The notes under the pieces: model-generated | Seen by the model: only the letters and a program-made list of their open reading frames with translations | The model's database searches: none | What the model was told of the DNA's origin: nothing | NCBI RefSeq assembly: GCF_014466955.1 | Contig: NZ_AP023396.1 | Coordinates: 3,906,001-3,970,000 of the forward strand | DNA: 64,000 nt | Origin: Nocardia wallacei | GTDB taxonomy: Bacteria > Actinomycetota > Actinomycetes > Mycobacteriales > Mycobacteriaceae | Direction: 5' to 3' | Made by a program: the position numbers and the translations under genes | In this document: piece after piece, positions 16,439 through 24,822 of the stretch | How the letters are laid out: each line of letters starts with the position of its first letter | Numbering within the stretch: position 1 is the stretch's first letter

Positions 16439-17173
16439 TCATCCCACGGCGGCGGAGGTGTCGGGGACACTCCAGCCGACACTGGTCACCGACGGTTCCA
16501 GGCTCAGGCGGCTGACCGCCGACTCCATCTGGCGGTCGTCGCGCTGATCGCCGGACAGTGCGGCGCACACCTGCACCCGCCCGCGCGGCGCGGCGGCCCC
16601 CGGCTCGGGCTCGGGCAGGTTGCGGCTCGACACCGACACCAGCCGGAAATCGGTGCGCGCCAGCGCCTGTACCAGCAGAGCCCGCACGTGCGCCTCCCCG
16701 GCGTCGTCGGTGACCGCGGTGAACAGGTAATCCGCGCGCTGCTCACGGCCGGAGTCGGGGTGGCGATCCACCGCGCGCCCGGCCCAGCGCAGCGCGGTGT
16801 TGACCGCCACCACCGCGACCGTGCCCGCCGCGGCGGTGCCGTACATGCCCGCCCCGGCGAGCGCGCCGATCGCCGCCGAACACCACAGCGTGGCAGCGGT
16901 ATTGAGCCCGCGCACGCTCGCGCCCTCGCGCATGATCACCCCCGCGCCGAGGAAGCCGATGCCCGAAACGATCTGCGCGGCAACCCGGGTCGGATCGGCC
17001 GTGCCGCCGTGAAAACCGTGCGCGGACAGCAGCACGAACAGCGTCGCGCCCGCGCAGACCAGCGCGTTGGTGCGCAGCCCGGCCATCCGCGCCCGGTACT
17101 GGCGCTCGAGCCCGATGGCCACGCCCAGGCCCACGCCGGTGGCCAGCCGCGCCAGCATCTCGAAAGTCGTCAT
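16439..17173 (-). CDS. MgtC/SapB-family inner-membrane protein
   Basis: A 244-residue protein. Residues 1-130 are the MgtC membrane domain: TGVGLGVAIGLERQYRARMA, GLRTNALVCAGATLF, IVSGIGFLGAGVIM and GLNTAATLWCSAAIGALAG. The C-terminal 100 residues form the ACT-like soluble domain (FTAVTDDAGEAHVRALLVQA). MgtC proteins support growth at low magnesium and inside macrophages, partly by restraining F-ATPase. ATG 17173 has GGAGGG upstream. It lies 42 bp downstream of a possible leader peptide, echoing the leader-controlled mgtC genes of other bacteria, though no homology to those leaders is seen. Confidence 0.92.
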   Translation of the reverse strand: MTTFEMLARLATGVGLGVAIGLERQYRARMAGLRTNALVCAGATLFVLLSAHGFHGGTADPTRVAAQIVSGIGFLGAGVIMREGASVRGLNTAATLWCSAAIGALAGAGMYGTAAAGTVAVVAVNTALRWAGRAVDRHPDSGREQRADYLFTAVTDDAGEAHVRALLVQALARTDFRLVSVSSRNLPEPEPGAAAPRGRVQVCAALSGDQRDDRQMESAVSRLSLEPSVTSVGWSVPDTSAAVG

Positions 17174-17215
17174 GAGTCGGCCCTCCGCAGGCTCGTGGCG
17201 ACCGGGCGCGGCGGG

Positions 17216-17308
17216 CTACCCGCGCGAGAGCGGGCGGCGGCGCGAAGCGGGGTGGTCGCCGAATGTCGTGTCGGCACAAGCGAATTGCGTACTGTCGCTG
17301 TCGGGCAC
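17216..17308 (-). CDS. Possible 30-residue leader peptide upstream of mgtC
   Basis: In the 393-bp gap upstream of mgtC, a GTG at 17308 follows a near-ideal GGAGGAGG and opens a 30-codon frame with an acidic start (PDSDSTQFACADTTFGDH) and a basic end (PASRRRPLSRG), stopping 42 bp before mgtC. An in-frame ATG at 17344 would give 42 residues. The ribosome-binding site is the main evidence. The remainder of the gap (17345-17566) holds nothing I recognise; in particular no M-box sequence is apparent. Confidence 0.35.
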   Translation of the reverse strand: MPDSDSTQFACADTTFGDHPASRRRPLSRG

Positions 17309-17566
17309 GTCGACCACCTCCTCCGGATCAAGTGTGCGCACCATGCGCCGGACAGTACACACCCGCCACCGAACTCCCGGCAACCCTCCTGTGAGCGAAC
17401 TCGCACCACCCGGCGGCGTGGGTGATGCCCGGCCCCGTATCGGACCCCATGTGCCGCGGCCGGTCCCGGACCAGCCATTGCGGGGTTCCTCGGTAACCAC
17501 GACCCGGTGCGTGCCGCTGCCGCAAGGCCGTGGCGAGGCACAGAATGTGTTGTGGCGCAGCCGAAT

Positions 17567-18193
17567 TCAAGCGCGATAGAGGGCGCGGTACACGGTGATG
17601 ACCTCGACCAGGTGGTCGACCACCTGCTCGCGGGTCACCTTGAGCGAGCCGTTCAGCCACGCCGAGAACATGCCCGCGTTACCCGAGGCCATGGTGACCG
17701 CGGCCATGCGGCGGCGCACCGGATCGGCGATGTGGCCGAACAGATGGTCCTGGATGAGCCGGGTGAACGTCGGCATCACCGCGATCGTGGTCTGCCCCAG
17801 CCCCGTACTCGAATACGGCTCCACCAGAAACAGCCGCGACTTGCGCGGATCCTCGAGCACCTTGTCCACGAGCACACTCGCCAGCTCGCGGTCGCGCGCG
17901 GGACTGTCGGCGGCGGCGAAGGCGGTCATCGGTTCCAGGAACTCCTCGGCGACCTGCCGGTAGAGCGTGTCCAGCAGATCGTCACGGCTGGTGAAGCTTT
18001 CGTAGAAGTAGCGGTCGGTCAGATTGGCCGTCCGGCACACCGCGCGCATCGTCACCGCGCCCGCGCCCGCCTCGCCGATCAGGTCGAGGGCGGCCTCCAG
18101 CAGCGCGGTGCGGCGCGCCTCGCGGCGTTCGGTGAGCGTCGTCCCGCCCCAGATGCGGGGTTCGGCGCCGGCGGAGTCCTGACCAGTCTGCAC
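17567..18193 (-). CDS. TetR-family transcriptional regulator
   Basis: A 208-residue regulator. The HTH spans residues about 20-68: TERREARRTALLEAALDLIG followed by VTMRAVCRTANLTDRYFYESF. The ligand domain includes KSRLFLVEPYSSTGLG and SAWLNGSLKVTREQVVDHLV, common in regulators of fatty-acid or drug genes. It follows the antiporter gene by 19 bp on the same strand and may form a unit with it. Target unknown. Confidence 0.85.
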   Translation of the reverse strand: MQTGQDSAGAEPRIWGGTTLTERREARRTALLEAALDLIGEAGAGAVTMRAVCRTANLTDRYFYESFTSRDDLLDTLYRQVAEEFLEPMTAFAAADSPARDRELASVLVDKVLEDPRKSRLFLVEPYSSTGLGQTTIAVMPTFTRLIQDHLFGHIADPVRRRMAAVTMASGNAGMFSAWLNGSLKVTREQVVDHLVEVITVYRALYRA

Positions 18194-18212
18194 GCGCCCA
18201 CCCTAACGGCCC

Positions 18213-20087
18213 TCAGCCCAGCAGCTCATCGACATAGCACCAGCGCCACTTCTCCCCCGGTTCGACGCTGCGCATCACCGGATGCCCACTCGCGCGGAAG
18301 TGGCCACTCGCGTGGTTGCCCGGCGAGGAATCACAGCAGGCGACATGCCCGCACGACAGGCACATGCGCAGATGCACCCAGGTCAGGCCCTCGGCCACGC
18401 ATTCGGCGCACTGATCGGGATGGTCGGGCCGCGCGGTGTGCGGGGCCGCGCGCAGGTGCTCGCAGTCCCCGCCGCCCGCGGCGCGCAGCGGCCCGCTCGG
18501 CTCGTCGTCGACCTCGGCGACCCGGTCGATCGTCGACTCCTCCATGTCGAGCGCGGCCAGCACGTGCGCGAGCACCTCGTGGTCGACGGTGCCCGCGTCG
18601 CGCACCTCCAGCACGGTGGCGCGCTCGGCGGCCAGCATCGCCAGCCGCAGCCTGCGGTACTCCCCGCTCGGAGTGACCCGCACCGATTCCGCGCGCCCGA
18701 GCTGCTCCCAGGCGGCGAACGCGCGGCGCGACACCCGATCCCGCAGTGCCGCCACCACCTCCGGCGGCGTCTCCGGCGCGACCTCCGACTCCAACGCGGC
18801 CAGCCCGGCGGTGGTCGCCTGCTGCAGCAGATTCGCCTCCTGCAGCGCGTCCTCGGCGCGGCTGGGCCCGCGCAGCCGCAGCAGCCGCACCAGCAGCGGC
18901 AGCGAAACCCCTTGCAGCAGCAGCGTTCCGCCGACCACCACCAGCGCCAGCAGTTTCAGCGTGGCCAGCTCGGGGGTGTCGTCGGGCAGCAGCAGCGCCG
19001 CCGCCAGGGTCACCACGCCGCGCATGCCCGACCACGACACCACCGCCGGGCCGGTCCAGGCCGGGCGCGGCTTGCCCCGCGGCCGCGACTCGACGAACCA
19101 GGCGAAATAGGTGGCCGGGAACACCCACAGCGGACGCACCACCACCACCGTCAGCAGCACCGCGGCACAGGCGACCACGATCGTGCCGCGATCCAGGCCG
19201 CTGTTCCACGCGTCCTCCACGATGTGGCGCACCTGCAGCCCGATCAGCAGGAATACCGCGCTCTCCAGCACGAACTGGATGGTGCGCCAGTTGGTGCGCT
19301 CGGCGATGCGCGAGGCCGCGGTCTGCCACACCGGCGCGCCCTGCCCCAGGATCAGCCCGCACACCACCACCGACATCACCCCCGAGGCGTGCGCGGCCTC
19401 GGCGGGCAGATACGCCGCGAACGGCGCCAGCAGCGACAGGCTGGTGTCGAGCACCGGATCGGTGATGCGCCGGCGCAGCACCGCCAGCACCGCCGCGGCG
19501 ACCACCCCGATCAGCGCGCCGCCCCCCGCGGCGTAGAGGAAGTCACCGCCGGCCTGCCACACGCTGAAACTGCCCGCCATCGCGGCGATCGCGGTACGCA
19601 GCGACACCAGCGCGGTCGCGTCGTTGAACAGCGACTCACCCTCGAGCAGTGTCACGATGCGCCGCGGCATGCCCACCCGGCGGGCCACCGCGATCGCGGC
19701 CACCGCGTCCGGCGGCGCGACCACCGCGCCGATCGCCACCGCCGCCGCGAACGGCACCCCCAGCAGCCACCACACCACCGCCGCCACCGCGAACGCCGTC
19801 GCCAGCACCAGGCCCACCGACAACAGCGCGATGGACAACTTCTTGGGCCGGAACTCGATCAGCGACGTATTGATCGCCGCGGTGTACAGCAGCGGCGGCA
19901 GCAACCCCAGCAGCACCAGCTCCGGATTGATGTCGACCTGCGGAACGAACGGCAGATACGAGGCGACCACACCCGCGACAGTGAGCAACAACGGCTCGGC
20001 CATCCCCAGCCGCCGCGCCAGCGCCGCCAGCGCGACCGCCACGGCGACGAGGATCACCAGCCCGACAGCGATATGCACTCCGCCCAT
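18213..20087 (-). CDS. CPA1-type Na+/H+ antiporter with C-terminal UBP-type zinc finger
   Basis: A 624-residue membrane protein. Residues 1-410 form about 12 helices of a CPA1 exchanger, including VAPPDAVAAIAVARRVGMP with the ion-binding PPDA and LLEGESLFNDATALV. A cytoplasmic helical region follows (QQATTAGLAALESEVAPETP). The last ~80 residues are a zinc-finger UBP domain with ordered Cys/His: DCEHLRAA, HPDQCAECVAEG, MCLSCGHVACCD and GNHASGHFRASGHPV. UBP fingers bind ubiquitin C termini in eukaryotes; in bacteria they are found appended to antiporters with unknown ligand. ATG 20087 (MGGVHIAVG) puts helix 1 directly at the N terminus; the upstream extension is not hydrophobic. Confidence 0.88.
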   Translation of the reverse strand: MGGVHIAVGLVILVAVAVALAALARRLGMAEPLLLTVAGVVASYLPFVPQVDINPELVLLGLLPPLLYTAAINTSLIEFRPKKLSIALLSVGLVLATAFAVAAVVWWLLGVPFAAAVAIGAVVAPPDAVAAIAVARRVGMPRRIVTLLEGESLFNDATALVSLRTAIAAMAGSFSVWQAGGDFLYAAGGGALIGVVAAAVLAVLRRRITDPVLDTSLSLLAPFAAYLPAEAAHASGVMSVVVCGLILGQGAPVWQTAASRIAERTNWRTIQFVLESAVFLLIGLQVRHIVEDAWNSGLDRGTIVVACAAVLLTVVVVRPLWVFPATYFAWFVESRPRGKPRPAWTGPAVVSWSGMRGVVTLAAALLLPDDTPELATLKLLALVVVGGTLLLQGVSLPLLVRLLRLRGPSRAEDALQEANLLQQATTAGLAALESEVAPETPPEVVAALRDRVSRRAFAAWEQLGRAESVRVTPSGEYRRLRLAMLAAERATVLEVRDAGTVDHEVLAHVLAALDMEESTIDRVAEVDDEPSGPLRAAGGGDCEHLRAAPHTARPDHPDQCAECVAEGLTWVHLRMCLSCGHVACCDSSPGNHASGHFRASGHPVMRSVEPGEKWRWCYVDELLG

Positions 20088-20179
20088 CCTGCCAGCACCT
20101 ACTGCGACCAGCGCGATCGGTTCGGCGCGCCACGGATACCGGGTGCCTCCCGGCACGGGAGGCACCGCTGCCGAATGAC

Positions 20180-21718
20180 TCAGTGCCCCATCATGACCGG
20201 GGCGTCGGCGACCGCGTCGGGGTTGGCCGGTTTCCTGCGGGACAGGAACGCCGCGGGGATCAAGGTGGCGGCCACCAGGACGACCGCCACGATGAAGGTG
20301 TGCGCGAAGGAGTTCGCGGCCTGGGACAAGCCCTCCTCCAACGCCCCCGGGGGCAGCTTCGCCGCGAGGGACGGGTCGAAGTTCGAGCCGATGGCGGCCT
20401 GGGCGAACTGCTTGTCGTTGAGCAGGTTGGTCAGCACCACCGACATGGTGGCGGTGCCGATCGAGGCCGAGGTCTGGTTGACGATGTTCATCAGCGTCGA
20501 CCCGCGCGCCACCTGCTGATGGGTGAGGGTCTGGATCGCGGCGGTCATCGTCGGCATCATCGTGCAGCCCATGCCCAGACCGGTCACGAACAGCGCCGCG
20601 CCCATCATCCAGTACGAGGTGTCGGCCGCGAGCCGGGTGAAGAACGTCATGCCGACCGCGATCACCGCGATACCGGTCATCACGATCTTGCCGGGACCTA
20701 TCTTGTCCACCAGCCGCCCCGCGATCGGCATCGTCAGCATCGCGCCCAGGCCCTGCGGCGCGAGCAGCAACCCGGCGTGCAACGCCGACTCACCACGCAC
20801 CTGCTGCAGATAACTCGGCAGCAGCAGCCCGGAGCCGAAGAACGCCACCGCGAACAGCAGCATCGTCAGCACCGCGAAGGTCAGGTCGCGGTTGCGGAAC
20901 AGCTGCAGATCGATCAGCGGATGCTCGGTGCGCAGCGCGTGCAGCACGAACAACACCAGCAGCACCAGCCCGAGCACGGCCGGGACCAGGACCTTCGCCG
21001 CGGCCACGGTGTGCTCCTCGGGAATGGAGGACACACCGTAGAGAAACAGCGCCAGGCCCGGCGAGGCCAGCAGCATCCCGAGGAAGTCGAACGACTGCGA
21101 CGGCTCCGGTCGGTCGGACTGCAGCACCACATACGCCAGCACCAGCGCGACCGCGCCGATCGGGACGTTGATCAGGAAGATCCACTGCCAGTGGAACCCG
21201 ATCAGCCAGCCGCCCAGGATCGGGCCGAGGATGGGGCCCAGCAGCATCGGCACGCCCATCACCGCCATCACCCGCCCCACCCGCTGCGGCCCGGCCGCGT
21301 GGGTCATGATCGTGATGCCCAGCGGCATCAGCATGCCGCCGCCGAGGCCCTGGATGACGCGGAAAGCGATGAGCGAGGGCATGTTCCACGCCGTCGCACA
21401 CAGCGCCGAACCGAGCACGAAGAACACCAGCGCCAGCATGTACAGCCGTTTGGTGCCGAAACGGTCGGCCGCCCAGCCCGTCACCGGGATGACGCTGGCC
21501 AGCGCCAGCGTGTAACCGGTCATCGCCCACGCGGCGATGGCGTAACTGGCGCCGAATTCGGTCTGGAACTTGGGAATGGCGACGGTGACGACGGTGATGT
21601 CGAGAATCGACATGATCGCGCCGATCACCACCACACCGGCCACCTTGAACACGGCGGCATCGAGCTTGTCGGAAACCGGTCCCGACTGCGGCCCGGGAGT
21701 ATCCGGAGGTTGGGTCAC
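20180..21718 (-). CDS. MFS transporter, DHA2 (EmrB/QacA) family
   Basis: A 512-residue, 14-helix drug:H+ antiporter homologue. Motifs are MSILDITVVTVAIPKFQTEF in helix 1, GWAADRFGTKRLYM in the 2-3 loop and GVPMLLGPILGPILGGWLIG in helix 5, with the extra DHA2 helices (DFLGMLLASPGLALFLYGV) between halves. The start GTG 21718 gives a soluble 20-residue N terminus before helix 1; longer readings add non-hydrophobic sequence overlapping the divergent gene. No dedicated regulator is adjacent. Substrate unknown. Confidence 0.9.
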   Translation of the reverse strand: MTQPPDTPGPQSGPVSDKLDAAVFKVAGVVVIGAIMSILDITVVTVAIPKFQTEFGASYAIAAWAMTGYTLALASVIPVTGWAADRFGTKRLYMLALVFFVLGSALCATAWNMPSLIAFRVIQGLGGGMLMPLGITIMTHAAGPQRVGRVMAVMGVPMLLGPILGPILGGWLIGFHWQWIFLINVPIGAVALVLAYVVLQSDRPEPSQSFDFLGMLLASPGLALFLYGVSSIPEEHTVAAAKVLVPAVLGLVLLVLFVLHALRTEHPLIDLQLFRNRDLTFAVLTMLLFAVAFFGSGLLLPSYLQQVRGESALHAGLLLAPQGLGAMLTMPIAGRLVDKIGPGKIVMTGIAVIAVGMTFFTRLAADTSYWMMGAALFVTGLGMGCTMMPTMTAAIQTLTHQQVARGSTLMNIVNQTSASIGTATMSVVLTNLLNDKQFAQAAIGSNFDPSLAAKLPPGALEEGLSQAANSFAHTFIVAVVLVAATLIPAAFLSRRKPANPDAVADAPVMMGH

Positions 21719-21848
21719 CGCTTCAGCCTGCCAGGTGCCGCCCCGAATCACCAGAGGCCGCGCCGAAACCGGACATCCGACCCGCCGCGCCGCCGGTAGG
21801 CTGGGCGGCCACCGTCCTACACCGTTGCCCGGCAAGGAGTTCCCACCG

Positions 21849-22088
21849 ATGACCGACCCGGTGCAGGGTTTGACCGGTACGCTCACAACGCCGATCCGGG
21901 GTGCACACATGCTCGGGGAGGTCCTGGTCGCGATCCGAGGGGGAACCGAAATCTACATCGCGCGAGCCGCCGAGGCGCTCGACGCGGGCACCACCGTGCT
22001 CGTCGTCGCCGTCCACCCCGGCCGCATCGTCGATGTCGTTCCCTGGGTGCCGCTCGACTTCGGACCGGGTGGGGAGACAACGAAATAG
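21849..22088 (+). CDS. Small NfeD-like OB-fold protein upstream of an SPFH gene
   Basis: A 79-residue soluble protein. LTGTLTTPIRGAHMLGEVLV, GTEIYIARAAEALDAGTTV and PGRIVDVVPWVPLDF match the beta-barrel pattern of the NfeD C-terminal domain, but membrane segments and a protease domain are missing. It starts at ATG 21849 after AAGGAG and ends 14 bp before the SPFH gene. Stand-alone NfeD domains paired with flotillin-like proteins are a known arrangement, and the two products probably interact. Confidence 0.7.
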   Translation: MTDPVQGLTGTLTTPIRGAHMLGEVLVAIRGGTEIYIARAAEALDAGTTVLVVAVHPGRIVDVVPWVPLDFGPGGETTK

Positions 22089-22102
22089 CAAGGGAGACAA
22101 CA

Positions 22103-23203
22103 GTGCTGGGGTACCACGTGCCCGATCCCGACGAGGCCATGCTCGTCAGCGGCGGGCGCGCCGCCGACAACGCGCCGTTCCGGGTCGTCATCGGTCGCGG
22201 CAATTGGGTCATGCCGTTCTTTCGCAAGGTCAGCTATTTGTCGCTGGCCATGTTCGAGGCCGAGATCTCCGAACGCTGCGTCACCAAACAGGCGATCCAG
22301 CTCGACGTGCGCGCCGTGATCGCCTTCAAGGTGGCCAACGACACCGTCTCGATCGTCAATGCGGCACAACGATTCCTGTCCGAACAGGAACGGGAGATGT
22401 CCGTCCTGACCGGACGCATCTTCTCCGGCCATCTGCGCTCGATCGTCGGCTCGATGACCGTCGAGGAGATCATCCGCGAACGCCAGAAACTCGCCGACGA
22501 GGTGCTGGTGGCGTCCAAGGTCGAAATGAGCAACATCGGGCTGTGGGTCGACTCGTTCCAGATCCAGTCCATCGACGACGGCAACCTCGGCTACATCACC
22601 GCCCTGTCCGCACCGCACAACGCCGCCGTGCAGCGCGACGCCAACATCGCCCAGGCCCAGGCCGCCCAGCTCGCCGCCCAGGCCCAGCAGGAATCCGAGC
22701 GCCGCCAGGCCGAATACGCCCGCGAGACCGCCCTGCTGCGGGCGCAATACCAGCGCGACATCGACAAGGCCAACGCCGAAGCCGCCCAGGCCGGCCCGCT
22801 CGCCCAGGCCGTCGCCCTGCAGGAAGTGCTCACCGCCCAGGCCGAGCAGGCCCGCAAACAAGCGCAGCTGCGCGAGGAACAACTCCAGGCCGAAGTGGTC
22901 AAACCCGCCCGCGCCGAAGCCGAACGCGTCCGCATCCTCGCCGAGGCCGAAGCCGACCGCACCCGCATCCAGGCCGAGGCCGCCGCCTCCAACAACCGCA
23001 TCGCCCTCGACCAGCTGCTCATCGAGCAACTCCCCGAGATCGTCAAACAAGCAGCTCAGGGCCTGTCCCAAGCCAACCTGACCGTCCTCAACGGCCCCGA
23101 CGGCGTCAGCGAACTGGTCAACGGAATGGTCGGCCAGGGACTCACCGTGTACAACTCCCTGCAAAAAGCTCTTTCCTCCGACAACGATCAGCAAGACGGT
23201 TAG
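22103..23203 (+). CDS. SPFH/flotillin-like membrane-microdomain protein
   Basis: A 366-residue protein with the SPFH domain at residues about 25-190: GRGNWVMPFFRKVSYLSLAM, QLDVRAVIAFKVANDTVSIV, GHLRSIVGSMTVEEIIRERQ. A long Ala/Glu/Gln-rich coiled coil follows (residues 195-320), typical of flotillins, which assemble at membrane lipid domains. No N-terminal transmembrane helix is present, so membrane association would be peripheral. GTG 22103 has AAGGGAG upstream. It forms a transcription unit with the NfeD-like gene. Confidence 0.88.
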   Translation: MLGYHVPDPDEAMLVSGGRAADNAPFRVVIGRGNWVMPFFRKVSYLSLAMFEAEISERCVTKQAIQLDVRAVIAFKVANDTVSIVNAAQRFLSEQEREMSVLTGRIFSGHLRSIVGSMTVEEIIRERQKLADEVLVASKVEMSNIGLWVDSFQIQSIDDGNLGYITALSAPHNAAVQRDANIAQAQAAQLAAQAQQESERRQAEYARETALLRAQYQRDIDKANAEAAQAGPLAQAVALQEVLTAQAEQARKQAQLREEQLQAEVVKPARAEAERVRILAEAEADRTRIQAEAAASNNRIALDQLLIEQLPEIVKQAAQGLSQANLTVLNGPDGVSELVNGMVGQGLTVYNSLQKALSSDNDQQDG

Positions 23204-23242
23204 AGTGACGGCACCAGGGACTGCGACGAGGAGCGGGTGTAG

Positions 23243-23644
23243 GTGTCCATCGGGAAATTGGTGTCCTTCGATAGTTCTCGGGGATTCGGCTTCATCCGCC
23301 CGGAAGACGGGGGCCCCGATGTGTTCGTGCACGTCAACGACATAGGACTGGACGAGGACGAGTTGCGGCAGGGGCGGGTGTTCGAATTCGAGGTGACCGA
23401 GGGCGACCGCGGACCCAAAGCGGTCAACCTCACCGCGGTCGGCGGCCCGCCCCCCGCGGCCACCGCCGCCCCGCGCCACCGCAACCGGGAGCGCAACTCC
23501 GGCCAGCTCACCCCCGCCGAACACCGGCGGCTGATCACCGAGCTCCTGCTCGATGCCAGCCCCGCCCTCACCGCCGGGGAGATACTGACCATCCGCGACC
23601 GGCTGACCGCCTTCGCCGATCAGCACGGCTGGCTGGAGAACTGA
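23243..23644 (+). CDS. Cold-shock-domain protein with C-terminal extension
   Basis: A 133-residue protein. Residues 1-66 are a cold-shock domain with the RNP motifs intact (KLVSFDSSRGFGFIRPEDG and DVFVHVNDI), which bind single-stranded RNA or DNA. A Pro/Ala linker and a 50-residue helical tail (LTPAEHRRLITELLLDASPA) extend it well beyond the usual 67 residues, as in the longer actinobacterial CspB-type proteins. Starts at GTG 23243, 39 bp after the SPFH gene, with GAGGAG upstream. Confidence 0.9.
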   Translation: MSIGKLVSFDSSRGFGFIRPEDGGPDVFVHVNDIGLDEDELRQGRVFEFEVTEGDRGPKAVNLTAVGGPPPAATAAPRHRNRERNSGQLTPAEHRRLITELLLDASPALTAGEILTIRDRLTAFADQHGWLEN

Positions 23645-23739
23645 CCTGCCGGGCATACGATCTTGCTGAGCGGTTGCGGGCGATGAATCCACCTCGCCCG
23701 CACCGTCGGTATCGGTGAGACCGACCCGAGGAGGATCGT

Positions 23740-24822
23740 GTGGACCTGCCCGTCATGCCACCCGTCAAGCCGATGCTGGCCAAATCGGCCTCCGACCTGC
23801 CGCGCGACCCCGGCCTCTGCTACGAACCCAAATGGGACGGCTTCCGCTGCATCGTGTTCCGCGACGGCGACGAGATCGAACTCGGCTCCCGCAACGACCG
23901 GCCGCTGACCCGGTACTTCCCCGAACTCGTCGAGTTGCTGGGCAAGGCGCTGCCCGACCGCTGCGTCATCGACGGCGAAGTCGTCGTCGTCACCGCACAG
24001 GGCCTCGACTTCGACACCCTTCAGCAACGCCTGCACCCGGCCGCCTCCCGGGTCAACAAACTCGCCGTGGAGACCCCCGCCAGCTTCGTCGCCTTCGACC
24101 TGCTCGCCCTCGGCGACGACGACCTCACCGGCAAAGCGTTCGCCGAACGCCGCCGCACCCTCGAAACCCTCCTCACCGGCAGCTACGAACGCCTGCACCT
24201 CACCCCCCTGACCTCCGACCCGCAGACCGCCCAGGACTGGTTCACCCGCTTCGAAGGCGCCGGTTTCGACGGCGTCATGGTCAAAGCCACCGACCTGCCC
24301 TACCTGCAGGACAAACGCGTCATGGTCAAGGTCAAACACGAACGCACCGCCGACTGCGTCGTCGCCGGATTCCGCTGGCACAAGGACGGCCAGGGCGTCG
24401 GATCACTGCTGCTCGGCCTCTACGACGACGAAGGCAGCCTGCACCACGTCGGCGTCGCCAGCAGCTTCACCGCCAAACGCCGCAGCGAACTCGTCGACGA
24501 ACTCGCCCCCCTGCGCGAGAACGCCCTCGAACACCACCCCTGGCGCAGCTGGGCCGACGCCGCCGCCCAAGCCAAGGCCGACGGCAAGATGCCCGGCGGC
24601 ATCAGCCGCTGGACCGGCGGCAAAGACCTGTCCTGGGAGGCACTGCGCCCCGAACTGGTCGCCGAGGTCCGCTACGAGCACGTCATGGCCGGTCGATTAC
24701 GCCACGGCGGCCGCCTGGTCCGCTTCCGCGACGACCGCACCCCCGAATCCTGCACCTACGCCCAGCTCGACGAGGTCGCCCCCGCAGAACTCGCCGACAT
24801 CTTCGCCGAGGCCAAGCGATGA
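23740..24822 (+). CDS. ligC: ATP-dependent DNA ligase LigC
   Basis: A 360-residue ATP-dependent ligase. The adenylation motif I reads YEPKWDGFRC (nucleophilic lysine in KWDG), motif III VAFDLLALG, motif IV GFDGVMVK, and motif V KVKHERTADCVV precedes the OB domain. It is the size of mycobacterial LigC and lacks the polymerase and nuclease domains of LigD. It seals nicks in backup end-joining or base-excision repair. Its stop overlaps the next start (ATGA), and the ligC/PolDom pairing matches the M. tuberculosis Rv3731/Rv3730c neighbourhood. Confidence 0.92.
   Translation: MDLPVMPPVKPMLAKSASDLPRDPGLCYEPKWDGFRCIVFRDGDEIELGSRNDRPLTRYFPELVELLGKALPDRCVIDGEVVVVTAQGLDFDTLQQRLHPAASRVNKLAVETPASFVAFDLLALGDDDLTGKAFAERRRTLETLLTGSYERLHLTPLTSDPQTAQDWFTRFEGAGFDGVMVKATDLPYLQDKRVMVKVKHERTADCVVAGFRWHKDGQGVGSLLLGLYDDEGSLHHVGVASSFTAKRRSELVDELAPLRENALEHHPWRSWADAAAQAKADGKMPGGISRWTGGKDLSWEALRPELVAEVRYEHVMAGRLRHGGRLVRFRDDRTPESCTYAQLDEVAPAELADIFAEAKR

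Noticed and set aside
17174..17566. M-box magnesium riboswitch upstream of mgtC
   Set aside because: None of the conserved M-box blocks is apparent on the mgtC strand.
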